From: Thamnidium elegans
Lineage: Eukaryota > Mucoromycota > Mucoromycetes > Mucorales > Mucoraceae
Direction: 5' to 3'
Assembly: GCA_025201345.1 (NCBI GenBank)
Contig: JAIXMG010000019.1
Span: 496,001-560,000, forward strand
DNA length: 64,000 nucleotides
Below the pieces are notes generated by a model. The model did no database searches. It was not told the origin of the DNA and saw only the letters and a program-made list of their open reading frames with translations. This document shows, in pieces, positions 23,678 through 35,119 of this stretch. The position numbers and the translations under genes were made by a program. Every line of letters starts with the position of its first letter. Position 1 is the stretch's first letter.

Positions 23678-24136
23678 ATGTCAACCAAATCCTCGAACCC
23701 ATTTCAATCCAATGACTGGAACTACTTTGACAAATTAGGTGAGTCATCCTATATGCCACACTTCTACGAAAGCGACATGACCGAACCCACAACACCCTCC
23801 TTCAGATCTCTCTCGCCTAAAATCTACAACCAACAACATGATTACTTTACCGAAAGAACCGATGAATTAGACGATAGTGATGATTTATACGAAGCCACAT
23901 TAATGAATTCGAACTTTTTACAGAGTCCAAAGCCTGCCATAGCAACGCCTGTCAATCGACTTTTACAAATCTTGAATCATATCAATCCAACATACCCACC
24001 ATCTCCACTTTCTGATGCTTTAGTGTCCAGTACACCTTCGGTTCGTTCACAATTTTCGTCTAGTAGTCAACCACAACCTGTTATTGCAATGGTTGCCATG
24101 CCCGACCCCCGTAATAAAGGCAAGCCCAACATGTAA
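23678..24136 (+). CDS. Small Ser/Pro-rich protein of unknown function
   Basis: Single exon, 152 aa. An in-frame ATG exists upstream at 23579, but it reads through a Phe/Lys homopolymer. The ATG at 23678 sits in an ACCACC context and starts the normal-composition part, so it is preferred. The protein is acidic and apparently disordered, with several Ser/Thr-Pro sites (TTPSFRSLSPK, PPSPLSDAL, STPSVRS) that could be phosphorylated, and a short helix ATPVNRLLQILNHI at about 88-101. No membrane segment. Confidence 0.65.
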   Translation: MSTKSSNPFQSNDWNYFDKLGESSYMPHFYESDMTEPTTPSFRSLSPKIYNQQHDYFTERTDELDDSDDLYEATLMNSNFLQSPKPAIATPVNRLLQILNHINPTYPPSPLSDALVSSTPSVRSQFSSSSQPQPVIAMVAMPDPRNKGKPNM

Positions 24137-25014
24137 ACATATACCCTTCCCCCCCCCCCCTTTAGACGTATAAAAAATTCAGATTTATTTATAAAAAAAG
24201 TTTTTTTTTTAATATCACAAACAAATTTTTTTTTTTGACAATTTGACAGTTTGTACAACATTGATCCGTTTTTATATCTTCAAGTTGTTCCGAGTGGTTT
24301 TTTTTAAATCTCAATTTTTTTTTTTAAAAAAAAAGTTACCACTTTGTTCTCCTTTAAAAAAAGATGCGCCTATTTAAATTTCACCAATCTTTTTGATCGA
24401 CCCCCTTTTCATCTTTTAAAAAGTGCTACATACTTTAATAAGCTCGACCGAGATTCTCGAGGGAAAAAACAACATTATAGTCGTACGGTGTTTCAAACTA
24501 AAACCATTTTCATATGTGCCATGTAAACGTTTACAAAGTTAACTCTTATAACGTATGAGTGATACATGTTTGAGACCGTTTTTTTGTATATGTGCTTGCC
24601 TCTTCAAGATGCCATCAGTCGAGCATTGAAGGAATGACAGATTGGTTTCTCCTTTACTACTTGAAAAAAGATATCAAAAAAAAAAATTTCAAGTTCCACA
24701 AGTTTAAATGCAGGAAATCCAACCTTATCTTTAATACTTCCCCCCCCCCTTTTTTTTAGTACTTGACCAATGAAAAGCCTTAACATATCACACATGATAA
24801 AAATGGATACGACGTTGCTCAGCGTATTATTTTGCAGGAAGAGAAAGAAAGAGAGAGAGAGGGTAAATAACAAAAAGGCTGCATTATCTATTTTTAAAGA
24901 GAGAGTTGATAAAAAAAAAAAGTGGTTCCTGGATCCTTATAAATGTTTACCTCCTATTTTTGTTGTTTCTTTTTTTTTTCCTTTTTCTTTCTTTTTTATA
25001 TAAAAAAATAAAAA
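24137..25014. other. Intergenic
   Basis: Holds T11A9 at 24315-24334 and several pyrimidine runs. A purine-rich tract (24836-24860) and a TATA-like AT stretch lie upstream of the next ATG. No coding sequence supported. Confidence 0.5.
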
Positions 25015-26233
25015 ATGATTTGTTTAATAGTTTTAAGTATTTTAATACCATCAATATTTGGTTTAAAAATTGGTGAATTATGTGATTCAAGTGCTCGATA
25101 CTCGTAAGAAAAAAAAAGTTTATTTTTTAATTGTTTTCCTTATTCGTCTTTTGTAGTGCAACTTGGCAATACGATGATTCATGTGAAAACGTTTACTTTT
25201 TCTGTGATTCATCAAGGAACAACACATGTAATTACAAGGCTTGTTCCAACACTGATTTTATTCAAGGGTAAAAAAAAAAATCCTTTTTTCTTTGCAGTAC
25301 AAAAACTAAATCATTTATTTAGTTGGGATATAGCTGCACATAAACTTCCAGAACGATGTAACAATCAGATGTACTGCCCTGACAACGGATCACAATGTAC
25401 ACCACTCGTTGCTATTGGAGATAGATGTGAACTGGTAAAAAAAAAAAAAAGGAAAAAAAAAAAAACCTACAAAATATCCATGCACACACAATAATAACAT
25501 CTTTATAGCAAAGAGATGATGAATGTTCAGGTAAAGATTCAATTTGTTTAAATTCAACCTGTTACGTTAAAGGATCGCCATTGGGAGGTAATTGTGGCTC
25601 AGACAGGTAAATAAATAACAACATTTTAAATATATATAAAAACTGACTTTATATAGAACTGATTATACATCATATGATGCAAAAGGATTTGCACTTCAAC
25701 AAACTATTATCCGAGACAACTGTACTGAAGGTACATACTGTAACGATGAAAACCATACGTGCATAGGCTCCAAAGCTCTGGAAAAGGCGTGCTGGCAAGA
25801 CAGAGAATGTCTATCAGGTACCTGTTCTGACGACGGCTACTGTATGAACGGACCAGATGTATTTCATACCATTGCAACCTGGTTATGGGCAGTTTTAGGA
25901 TGTTCTATATTTGTATTTGTATTACTTATTTTAGGAGTCCTCTGGATCCTGCATAGATATCAATCTCGAAAAGAACACGAAAAGTCAGCAAAATTCTTTG
26001 GTGATAACGATGAGTTTTATAAACGATACCAGATGCAGCAAGCCAACGACTCTACTTCCAGGTTAGTCAGTACCGGTGAGTTGTTATCTGATAGCAGAGC
26101 AAGTGTAGTCTACCTTACTACACCCGATTATAACGAATCCGCTGCTCTTAGTACCACAAGACCTTTAAGTTGGAGACAATCAAATAACATTGGTACTTTA
26201 CCTTTGTCTGTAACCAACAAGTTAAATAAATAA
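25015..26233 (+). CDS. Cys-rich type I membrane protein (receptor-like), unknown function
   Basis: Exons 25015-25103, 25157-25267, 25323-25434, 25509-25606 and 25657-26233; 328 aa. A short signal peptide (MICLIVLSILIPSIFG) leads an ectodomain of about 190 residues with some 20 cysteines in EB/DX-like spacing (NNTCNYKAC, CNNQMYCPDNGSQC, CTEGTYCNDENHTC, CLSGTCSDDGYC). One transmembrane helix follows (WAVLGCSIFVFVLLILGVLW), and then a cytosolic tail of about 100 residues with RKEHEKSAKFFGDNDEFYKR. The pattern is typical of conserved fungal plasma-membrane or ER proteins with disulfide-rich heads; no ligand or enzyme activity can be assigned. All phases close exactly. An alternative acceptor in intron 2 (25297) leads to an immediate stop. 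Confidence 0.85.
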
Positions 26234-26458
26234 CCTTTTTATTTTTTTGTATGTGTGACCATCTATCTTTTTTTCTTTTTTTTTTTTTTTATACTCCCGA
26301 TCACTTCCATCGTTTTTGAATACTACACACATAAAAGGGAAAAACAACGCTTAAATACCAATTTTTTATTTTATTTCAACCCCCTTTTTTTTTCTCTCTC
26401 TCTCTTTCTTTTTTTTTTTTTTTAAAAAAAAAAATAGTATTTTTTCTTTAGCCTGATA

Positions 26459-27787
26459 ATGATGTTACCACAATTTGGATTTATTGTAGCTCAAGCAGGA
26501 GCAGACTCTCATAATTTACCTACACCACCGCCGCAACCTACTACCAGTAATAGTGCAAGTGCTCTGGCTCCTTTATTGCATAGTAGTAAACCTTTTAGCT
26601 TTGGCCATGCCAGTTCTTCCATGTCAACAGGTGATGGTTATTATCGCAATAACTATACTAGTTCTAGTTTACCTTATTATTCGCGACAACCTTCTCCGCC
26701 TCCATCTCATAATGTCATTCAACAGTTACCACCACCCGTTCAACAACCCTATTTATATAATAAGCCAAAAGGTTTTACTCCCATTTTAGATAAGAAAACA
26801 AAGGATTCTCCATGGTATCGTCCACCCGTAAATACTCCCTTTTATCATCGACTTGACCAAGAAGAAGAAGAGGAAGAGGAAGACGAGGAAGACGAAGAAG
26901 AAGTAGAAAATAAATGGCATGGTAAATGATTGTTTAAAATTTTATTATCTTCTTAATATATAACTAGCAATAGATGTAAAAGTAACTGCGAAGCAAGAAG
27001 TAAAAGAATATAATGATCTGATGACTTGGATGGATAATGAGTTTTGGGAACAAGCTGACGAGTAAGTCATTATGGCACGTGCGTTATTTATATTTCCAAA
27101 AATATAATAACTGTTTTTTTTTTTTTTTTCGTGCTTGACCAAATTTCTTTATTATTATTATTCTGGTTCTCATTGTAACTTTTGTAGAATATATCAAGAA
27201 AAGTTAACAAATCTTCGAAATGAATTATTAAACATTCAAAAAGGTAAAAAAAAAAAAAAAAAAAAAAAAAAATCGGTCACTGAAAACAACTAAAACTTTT
27301 TATAGGAACCCATTCGGCTTTCAAAGAGATGATTGCTGACTATGAATTCAAGCGAGAAAAGACAATTACTGACGCAGAACGGTTTATGAAGTACCAAATA
27401 TCATTTATTGAGTCCTACTTTGATCAAGACTTGAATGCGATAGAAGATGAATATGAAATCGAAAGAAGGCATTTACAAGAGACCTTGATTGCTTCTATTG
27501 AAGACCGAAGAAGACAGATTAAAGACGACAAAGATGAGAACAACGGTAAAATAGATAAACTAATTATTTATACTCTAAACTAATTATAAACTTTAAAAGA
27601 CAACGACGACGGAAATGTTAGAACAAAACGTAATTTAAGAAAAAGAAACGCGGATCCAACAGCATTAAGAGCTGAACCATTATCAAAAAGAAGAGCTGTT
27701 AGACCTAGTACACTTCACAATATACACAACATTTCTTCACTGGAAGATGAAGAACTAGAAATTGAATACTTGAGTATGAAGGTATAA
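26459..27787 (+). CDS. SDS3: Sds3-like subunit of Rpd3L/Sin3 histone deacetylase complex
   Basis: Exons 26459-26921, 26968-27061, 27188-27243, 27306-27545, 27600-27787; 346 aa. A Pro/Ser-rich N-terminus (about 1-130) and a poly-Glu/Asp stretch lead into the Sds3/BRMS1 core: YQEKLTNLRNELLNIQKGTH, then coiled coil with YEIERRHLQETLIASIEDRRR, then a basic tail (RTKRNLRKRNADP). The spacing of the IYQEKL...IQKGTH segment and the long helix is characteristic of the family, which bridges Sin3 and the Rpd3 deacetylase in the nucleus. The last codons are AAG GTA TAA; GTATAA could also be a donor, but splicing would stop at GTG TAA two codons later, so the C-terminus is unaffected. A T15A11 palindrome sits 25 bp before the ATG. 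Confidence 0.88.
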
Positions 27788-28046
27788 AACTGCAACAAAA
27801 ACCCTTTAATTCCAGAAAGCAACAAGTAATAAACTATTTTAAGGTGTAACAATAACAAATCATTCCTTTTTTCCCCCTTTCTCTCTCTCTCTCCTATGTT
27901 TTCCCTCTTCCCTTATGTAAATGTACATATATTAACTATTGTTTATTTTTTAAATAAAATAAAATAAAGAAAAAAAAAACTATTATTATGTATTTTTTAA
28001 TTCAATTGAGAGTTTTTTTTTTTAGCGTAGCACGAAAAGTTTTATT

Positions 28047-28079
<33 letters not shown>

Positions 28080-28173
28080 ATGTGTGTACAACCTAGAAAG
28101 AGAGAGAGAAAAAAAAGGGGGGGAAGATGTATGATATATTTATATGTGTATTTATATTATTTTTTTTTGTTAC

Positions 28174-28640
28174 TTATGCATTTAAAAGTGGAGTACGTTC
28201 ACTTGGGGGTATATTTGATTTAGATGATTCGACTTTGTGACAAATATCAAATTTACAAATTGGGCACTAAAAAAAGAAACTTTTTAAATATTTATCCGTT
28301 TTAATTAAATATGTACACTTACAAACTTCTTTCGGGTAGTAAGCCAAATATCAACACAAGCCTTATGAAATTCATGTTTACAGGGTAAAGTCCTTAGGTG
28401 ATCTCCTTCCTTATAATCTTCTAGACAAATGGCACATTCAGTATGCTCAATATCTACAATCTTCTCTCGTCTAAATATATACGTAGGCAACTTGGCTACA
28501 AAGTTTGTAGGGGCAATATCGTTCTTTCTACGTTGACGTTGTCTTAATTGCCATGTCAGGTAAATAAATAACATCATCACTGCAGGTGATAACACAACCA
28601 CTAACAACATATCTAAAAGTGGCCTAACAGAGACATTTTA

Positions 28641-28673
<33 letters not shown>

Positions 28674-28838
28674 TTCTTAGTTACCATGTCAATAAATCAT
28701 CTCCTGATAATGTTACGGGTACTGGTACAATATTATTTTTTTCAAAAAGTTGTAAAAGTGCTTTATATTGATGTTGTGCTACGAAAACACTGGGTACATG
28801 AATTTCAGAAGTATCACCTGTTAAATAGTAAGTATCAT

Positions 28839-28872
<34 letters not shown>

Positions 28873-29318
28873 GTTCAATCATTTACCTGGTGCGTACATT
28901 GTTACCCACCCATTAAAATGTCTATCCCCTACAATCACTGCAACAGCTCCACTGTCTTGCATCGATTTCACCTTTTGCAAAAACGAACATTGACCTCTTT
29001 CAACAAGTGCAATCCAGTCTTTTATCGCTGGTGATTTAATCACTTTGCAACCAAATATATCTCCTTCAGGAGGTGATATCAAGTTACCAGTTAAACCAAA
29101 ATCCGTGTCAATTCGTGGACCAAATGCCGCTATACGATCAACAAGCGTATCATTCGTTTCCTTAAAAAAAAAATGTTGCTTTTTAAAAATCTCTTTTTTT
29201 TTTCTTTTTTTTTTCTTATACATATACTTACGATGACTGTAATAGTTGCTTGACATGGTTTTTGTATTGATAATAAGAGTAATAATAATAAACTTATTCC
29301 AATAATTGATGATTTCAT
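28174..29318 (-). CDS. PA-TM-RING E3 ubiquitin ligase
   Basis: Exons (minus) 29318-29232, 29160-28887, 28817-28685, 28623-28323, 28266-28174; 295 aa. Signal peptide (1-25), then a protease-associated (PA) domain ([33 protein letters not shown]) in the lumen, one membrane helix ([18 protein letters not shown]) and a cytosolic RING-H2 finger: [12 protein letters not shown], then [16 protein letters not shown], and after an intron CPIC. All eight zinc ligands are present only when the last intron (28322-28267) is removed. The protein is of the RNF13/ZNRF4/RMR class that acts in the endosome-vacuole system. The extreme C-terminus SERTPLLNA may hold a dileucine-like sorting signal. Confidence 0.92.
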
Positions 29319-29658
29319 AATAAAAATAAAATAAAAAGTTTATAAAGAAGAAAAGGAAGAAAAAAGAGAAAAAAAAAAGATTTAGTGTCCTTTAGATAAA
29401 TCACACGCACACACACACAAAAAAAAAAATCTCTATTTGGAAATTTTTTTATATATCTTTAAAATATCTGGTGATTCCCCCCCAGTTATCACAATGCAGT
29501 ATGTTTTCAGTGTCCAATAACCACGCATTAAAAAAAAAAATACCTCATATCTTTTTGCACAAAGTTAAAACTTGTATTTTTAAAGCATTTCACGCGCCCT
29601 ATCCAACTATGTATACTGGGAGAAAGCAGGCCTTTATTTAATTTATTACAATCCATGC

Positions 29659-29709
<51 letters not shown>

Positions 29710-30053
29710 CAAGGATATTTAGATGTTTACTATTTGTTTATAAAACATATAATCCCTCCCCAAAAAAGAACCGAGTATCTATAATAAAGTGATGAAAAAA
29801 AAAAACGGGGTTTATTACATTTTTATTCAAAACCATTTGAAACCCTTGCTACTACTAAACTTTAAACAAGTCTCGTAAAAAAGAAGCTTCTTTTACAATT
29901 ACAAAAAAAAAACCTTCTTTTATATTTACAAAAAAAAAAAAAAAAAAAAAAAGCTTTCAAAATACTCGGAATAAGGCGGATCGAAAAAAGCTAACGTCAA
30001 ATGAAAAAATAAACACACACACACTTTCCAAAAGTAGTTACTATTGTGTGCGC

Positions 30054-30088
<35 letters not shown>

Positions 30089-30312
30089 TACCAAAAGGGA
30101 ACAATCCCGAAGCATACCTGTTTTTGAATTTCTCAGGAGGACGCGTTTATATGTTCAAGTATTAAAAAAACGTAGATCACGCTTTCCCCCCCTTATGTCA
30201 TGAAAAAAGTCATCCTTATTATTTCAGTCAGAAATCATCAGGTTTGTTCAACCTAATGATTCACCGTTTAAAGTTTAAAAATGTCGCAATACCCGTCTTT
30301 AATTCTGTTTTA
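29319..30312. other. Intergenic, homopolymer-rich
   Basis: Contains a run of 37 T at about 29669-29705 and a run of about 32 A near 30055-30086, plus smaller A-runs. No gene is supported. Confidence 0.6.
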
Positions 30313-30897
30313 TTATACTGGACATAATACCCAAGAACATCCATTTTCTATTGAATCTAATTTTGGTACCGCCAAATCATTCTATATACACAAAATTAAA
30401 AATGATCCCCTTTATATATATATATCACTTACAAGAGCATACGGCGTATCATCACCAGTCAACACCAACCTCTTCTCCTCATCATACTTCCAAACTTGTT
30501 TCTTCGCATCACCATCTACTTTCTTTGATTGAAAGATGAATTGACCTTTTAATTTATCTTTTTCAACACCCAACACTATCCCAAATATTATTAACAACCT
30601 ATTTCTTTTTAATTTTTTTTTTTTTTTTTTTTTTTACCGCATCCAGAATGTTTATTAACCAAGTAGCCTTGATTGTAACACCACAACTGGTGATTATTTG
30701 TTACCCCTATTTTTTTCTTTGGACGTAATTCTACTCTGATGGATGACTTATGCATAACATATTATTTTTTTTTTGAGTTTTTTTTTTATAGAAAAAAAAT
30801 CATTACTTACCTTCATAGACATGCTTGAAACTGTCAATACCTGGTCTTGACGACTAGGGCACTGTACATAAAACCAACCTACAGGAACCTCACTCAT
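30313..30897 (-). CDS. Small ricin-B/beta-trefoil lectin-like protein
   Basis: Exons (minus) 30897-30811, 30746-30638, 30575-30433, 30381-30313; 135 aa. QxW-type signatures characteristic of ricin-B lectin repeats occur at NNHQLWCYNQGYLVNKHSG and AKKQVWKYDEEKRLVL, with a third degenerate unit CSWVL near the end, giving one beta-trefoil. There is no signal peptide or membrane segment, so it is a cytosolic or unconventionally secreted sugar-binding or scaffold protein. Intron 2 contains a 23-base A-run. The only start that precedes the first QxW unit in phase is ATG at 30897. Carbohydrate binding is inferred, not shown. Confidence 0.78.
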
Positions 30898-31250
30898 CCC
30901 GAAAAAAAAAAACAAAAAACGAAAAAGAAAGAAAAAACAAGTATAATGCTTAGTGACGTATCTAAGAAGTTTTTTTTTTTTTCTTATGCGTCATCCTTAA
31001 AAAAGAAAATTTTATATATTCTCGGAGGGATCGTCTTCATTGAATCTAACATTATAAAACACATACACACACACCCCTACTCCCCTTTATAAACGCTATC
31101 AATTTGAAAACATGTCGCTTTAAAACATAATGTTTTGAGGTTGTTGAATATCATCTTTTTTTTATTAATATTTTATCGTAATCTTGAGTTGTTTAAGAAC
31201 AGAGGAATAAAATATAGACCTTTTGACACAAAAAGTAAAAAAAAAGTTGC

Positions 31251-31630
31251 TTAGATGTTCAACTTGGTGTGACGCCAGTTACGTCTCTTAGCGTTCCAAC
31301 TATTTTAAAAAAAAAACCAGTAAGTAAACCGTTTCGTCATTTCTAAATAAAACAGAGAAAAAATCTTACCGGATCTTGGTGTCAGTCTTAAGACGGAACC
31401 AATGGGGCAAAGGACGGTTTTGCTTCTTGGCCTTGCCAAGCTTAACCTTGGTGATGAAAGTCTTTTGAGAAGGCTAAACACAAGAAATGTCAGCATTACA
31501 ATCAACAGTTTTTTTTCTCTCCCCCCCCCCAGTATCATCTATGATCCATCATCCATGAATCTTTTTACTCGTTTGATATCTATTTTCACCCATCCATTAC
31601 TATTATATGTTAAAAAAAAAATCTTACCAT
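31251..31630 (-). CDS. RPL39: 60S ribosomal protein eL39
   Basis: Exons (minus) 31630-31628 (only the ATG), 31473-31370 and 31299-31251; 51 aa, exactly the family length. The sequence [20 protein letters not shown] followed by [15 protein letters not shown] and [15 protein letters not shown] matches the universally conserved eL39 pattern. It lines the exit tunnel of the large ribosomal subunit. An initiator-only first exon is a common arrangement in fungal ribosomal-protein genes. The family's IRYNAKRR appears here as IRWNAKRR (Tyr to Trp). Confidence 0.95.
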
Positions 31631-32051
31631 TTCGGCAGGCGATGTATGTGAATAGGAGGGACTCTATCACGGTCTGTTGTAATTTGCTTCCATATACTCT
31701 CCTTTCAGGGTGGAGTTAATATTTTTTCCTTCTAAATCTATTCCGGCTCGAAACACGAAAAAAGTCCGGTCAGTTTTTTTTTACTTATTTTAAGACAAAC
31801 CGGGAAAACAAATATATTAATTTGTGATACTTTAGTATGTCTTGCATAATAAAGAGAATATTATCTGTAGACATGGTTTTTTTAAAAAAAAAATTGCGAT
31901 AACTCACTTCTAAAATAAACGACATCCTTAAGGTCCTTTAATACAGAATGTATATGCATGTCATAAAAAAAAAATAGAAAATGTCTCCAACATATTTTTG
32001 GTCTGTCTTACAAGGCTAGCAAAATTTAAGCTTCCTTTTTAGTAATTCATT
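31631..32051. other. Intergenic
   Basis: Upstream region of eL39 with T7A10 at 31877-31893. No coding sequence seen. Confidence 0.5.
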
Positions 32052-32228
32052 TTATTTAACTTTAGAGTCTCCTTTGGGGGATGTTCTTTTAAAAGTGCTC
32101 TTCAGCGTAGTAGCTTCATCTCCAGTTTTCTCCCTTGACTTATTCCTATAGTATTTAGGTCCTAGCTGCCCTACCTTCGCTCGTTGGCGTCGTTGCCCTG
32201 TGGGTTTAGAGACAAATGTGATATTCAT
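32052..32228 (-). CDS. Small basic ORF, 58 aa, with decayed relatives nearby
   Basis: ATG at 32228 and stop at 32052-32054 enclose a basic, protein-like sequence (FVSKPTGQRRQRAKVGQLGP, KYYRNKSREKTGDEATTLKS). Related but broken sequence occurs on the minus strand near 19670-19740 (NNSRDK followed by a stop), 20858-20890, and 48915-48965 (VSKPVGRR). The dispersed, partly decayed copies suggest a repeat-associated or horizontally multiplied small gene. No domain is recognised; it could be the last exon of a longer gene whose upstream part is gone. Confidence 0.45.
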   Translation of the reverse strand: MNITFVSKPTGQRRQRAKVGQLGPKYYRNKSREKTGDEATTLKSTFKRTSPKGDSKVK

Positions 32229-32491
32229 TTTTTATTTATTATATAAGAAGTAGTTTTGGATAAATTATGTTTTTAATAGCACTCATTTGAAAACAGGTAT
32301 CCAATATTGGTCAGAGATTGATCTCGTGATTTGTTAATAACAAAGCTTAGTCTTAATGAGAATTGCTCTCTTGAGAGAATTAAAGGATATTCGCCTTTGA
32401 TAATGCTAACAGCTACTCTAGTATAACACATTATATCAGCAAGTTGTATGTTCTCTCTTTATCTTAATAATTTTTGTCGTTTGTATTCTTC

Positions 32492-32759
32492 TCATCTTCT
32501 TTGACTCTCTGTTAATTCTTCTTCAAATCTCTTGGAGAAATAATATCGTCTTGTCATGGCAACTAAAAAGGAGATAGTTACATAGCAGCCGAGAAAGAAG
32601 CCAATATAAGTATTCACGTACACACTTAATGGTAGTAATAATGGATGATTTCCAAAGAGAATCGTTAAACGTCACCCACCAAAATTTCGAAGTAGGGAAA
32701 AAACGACCTCTTATTTTTCTTTTTCCAAGATAAACCGAACAGGGCCCTTTCATCATATA
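32492..32759 (-). pseudogene. Remnant of a membrane protein gene
   Basis: After an acceptor-like TTAG, the minus strand reads YDERALFGLSWKKKNKRSFF and then EILVGDV before a stop; a neighbouring frame carries on as TILFGNHPLLLPLSVYVN, a hydrophobic helix GFFLGCYVTISFLVAM and a basic/acidic tail RRYYFSKRFEEELTESQRR with stop at 32494-32492. The frame change around 32665 and the missing 5' part indicate a pseudogene. Family not identified. Confidence 0.4.
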
Positions 32760-34410
32760 CTAACCGTAAAATTCAACTATTGTATAACTTCGTATATGGT
32801 AGATATATACTTTAGCTATCATTTTTATAATGTTACTGACATGACGCTACGTATAAGACTATATTACATGAACGGAAAGTCGTGTTTCAAGTAAGTACAT
32901 CATATAATTTTTTTTTCTTTTTTTTCTGTATTTGTTTTTTTTATTTTCAGCAAAGCAAACAAACTATGCAAAAAAAAGGGAAAGTAGTAAAAATTAGGCG
33001 TACCTTCCTTTATCTACCTGAAACATCATTAATATAATTTATATCTGGATACAAGGTATGACAATACAACTATAATAAGTATGAAAAAAAGGAGCAAGTA
33101 AGGTGCTTCCGTGGATTTTTAACGTTATTTTAGAGGCTTTCAGTAGCCATTAATCAAACTATTTTTACAAACAAGATACTTTTGCATTTCTAATGATCCC
33201 CAGTTTTAAACCCCAACCCCCAGATGTACGCCCAGTGCCCCCAACGTAACCTCTATTATCGCATGTAAAAGTCGTCCAATATCAGTAGTTATTAATATAA
33301 ATATTTGTGAAGAGAAACATAGAGTTATTAAGAACGGTGTGATTTTTATTAAATCTTTCTTCTTCTTCTTTAATCTTCTTTGTCTACTTTTAATAAGTGT
33401 CAAAGGGAATGAAATAACATGATCTTCCAAGTCGGAAGCAGTAGCTCATCTGTACCTTCTTTCAATAACTCATCTGAATCTTTATCTCAACCTTCTGGTA
33501 ATAAGAGATCTCATTAAGGCGAGTTTGAGCGCTTAGAATGCTAAATTTAGCACTTTTGCTAAACACTAGTGATGAATTTAGCGTTCTAAGCACTGATGAT
33601 AAGACATATCACCAACGCTTCAGGTACGACTAACACTTGGCTGATCACTATCGCTAGATTTAGCGCTGACGCAAATTTTTTTAAAAACAGGGTTACGACG
33701 GTATGGAATTAACTAGGTTATGATATAAAATATTTATTCTATAATATAATAATTATAGCACATTTTGTAATAAATATTTATATATTCATATATGTATAAA
33801 AGGGATTATGAGCATTTTTATTATTTATTATACGTGAATGTATATATTAAGAAATGGAAGGGTATATGTGTATAATATAGTTTGTTATTATATTTTGATA
33901 CAGACAAGAATAAAAAAGAATACAGTAAAAAAAAAAAAGGAATGGACAGTTGTGGGATAAGGCAATACCTATAAAAAAAAGAATCAGAATAAGTTTGAAT
34001 CAAGTGAAATAATTACCTTTTAGAAAAATTTATTAAAGTAAACACCCTTCAAGCAAGCAGTAATAGAAATAATAGAAATAATAGAATGTTAGATATACCA
34101 ATCATAACTTCTAATATGAAACGGCTCACAAGTTATTTAGAAACTATCTCAAGACCCGTATATGCCTGTTACAAAAAAAAAAGATAATTTCTAAGTTCTT
34201 TTCTTTTTCTCTCTCTGATCATTTATTCATTTTACTACATTATTTTACTTTATTTTTCTGATAAATAATTTTGAAAAAAAAGTACTTGTTACTAACAAAT
34301 AGCACTACGAAACTATCCGACATTCTTCTACGAGCTTATACATATAACCAGTAAAACCTATTCGTTATAGTTAGAACTCGAAACATTGAATGGCGTCCAT
34401 AAACACTTAC
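32760..34410. other. Gene-poor stretch
   Basis: AT-rich. An open plus-strand piece at about 33421-33516 (QVGSSSSSVPSFNNSSESL then QPSGNKRSH and stop) looks like the tail of a vanished exon. A palindromic cluster follows at 33531-33591 (arms GCTTAGAATGCTAAATTT and its near-complement, one mismatch). No intact gene. Confidence 0.5.
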
Positions 34411-34835
34411 CAACGAAGTTTATAGTCGATATGTTTTTCGCTTGAATCTTGTACTTAGACCTTAATTGGTTCAATGTTGACAAGTTGGAACGTAATTTTT
34501 TTTGATTGTTACTTAATTGCATCTATCCTTTTTTCTGCGTCAGTTATTGTCCCCCTATTCAATCTTTTCTTGTTTAAGCATGATTTTTTTCAATTCATCT
34601 AAACCGCTTTTGGAATCTACATAATCCTTAATAGAATTCAACAGGCATTGATTTATTTCATTTTGAAATGTTTCCATGAGTTTTTTTTTTTTTTTTCGTT
34701 ACCTAAGTCATTGAATTTCTTACTATCAGTTTCACTCTGATTCAGAATCGGTAGCTACATTCCTAGCTCTCTTACAGCCTTTCTCTTCCCAGCTAGGAAC
34801 TTTGTCCACGTTTAAAGCGTTGTGTTTAATGTTTT
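34411..34835 (-). pseudogene. Decayed coding sequence, unknown family
   Basis: Minus-strand pieces with good protein composition run in order: KHNALNVDKVPSWEEKGCKR and RARNVATDSESE (stop), then LMETFQNEINQCLLNSIKDY, VDSKSGLDELKKIMLKQEKI (stop or frame change), TITDAEKRIDAIK (stop) and LRSNLSTLNQLRSKYKIQAK up to a GTAAGT donor at 34410. At least three stops or frame changes interrupt it. It probably encoded a helical protein; nothing recognised. Confidence 0.45.
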
Positions 34836-35119
34836 ACTATATTTTTCCCCCTCATTACAAAGTAAAGAGATACATTTCAAGTATAAAAAAAAAAAAAAAA
34901 AAAAAAAAAAAGACCTGATCTAGATAAAAAGAGAGTCCATTGATTATACTCAATAAAGTTATTTTATTAGATCATTATGTTGTAAAAATGAGTCTTTCTA
35001 AAATAGTCTGGAATGCAGAAAACATATTTGAATATTGCAAACAAAATGTCGAGAATCAATTTTTTTTTTTTTTTTTTGTAATTTTGCTTCTTCTTTTTAT
35101 ATTATTTAAAATACGTTAA

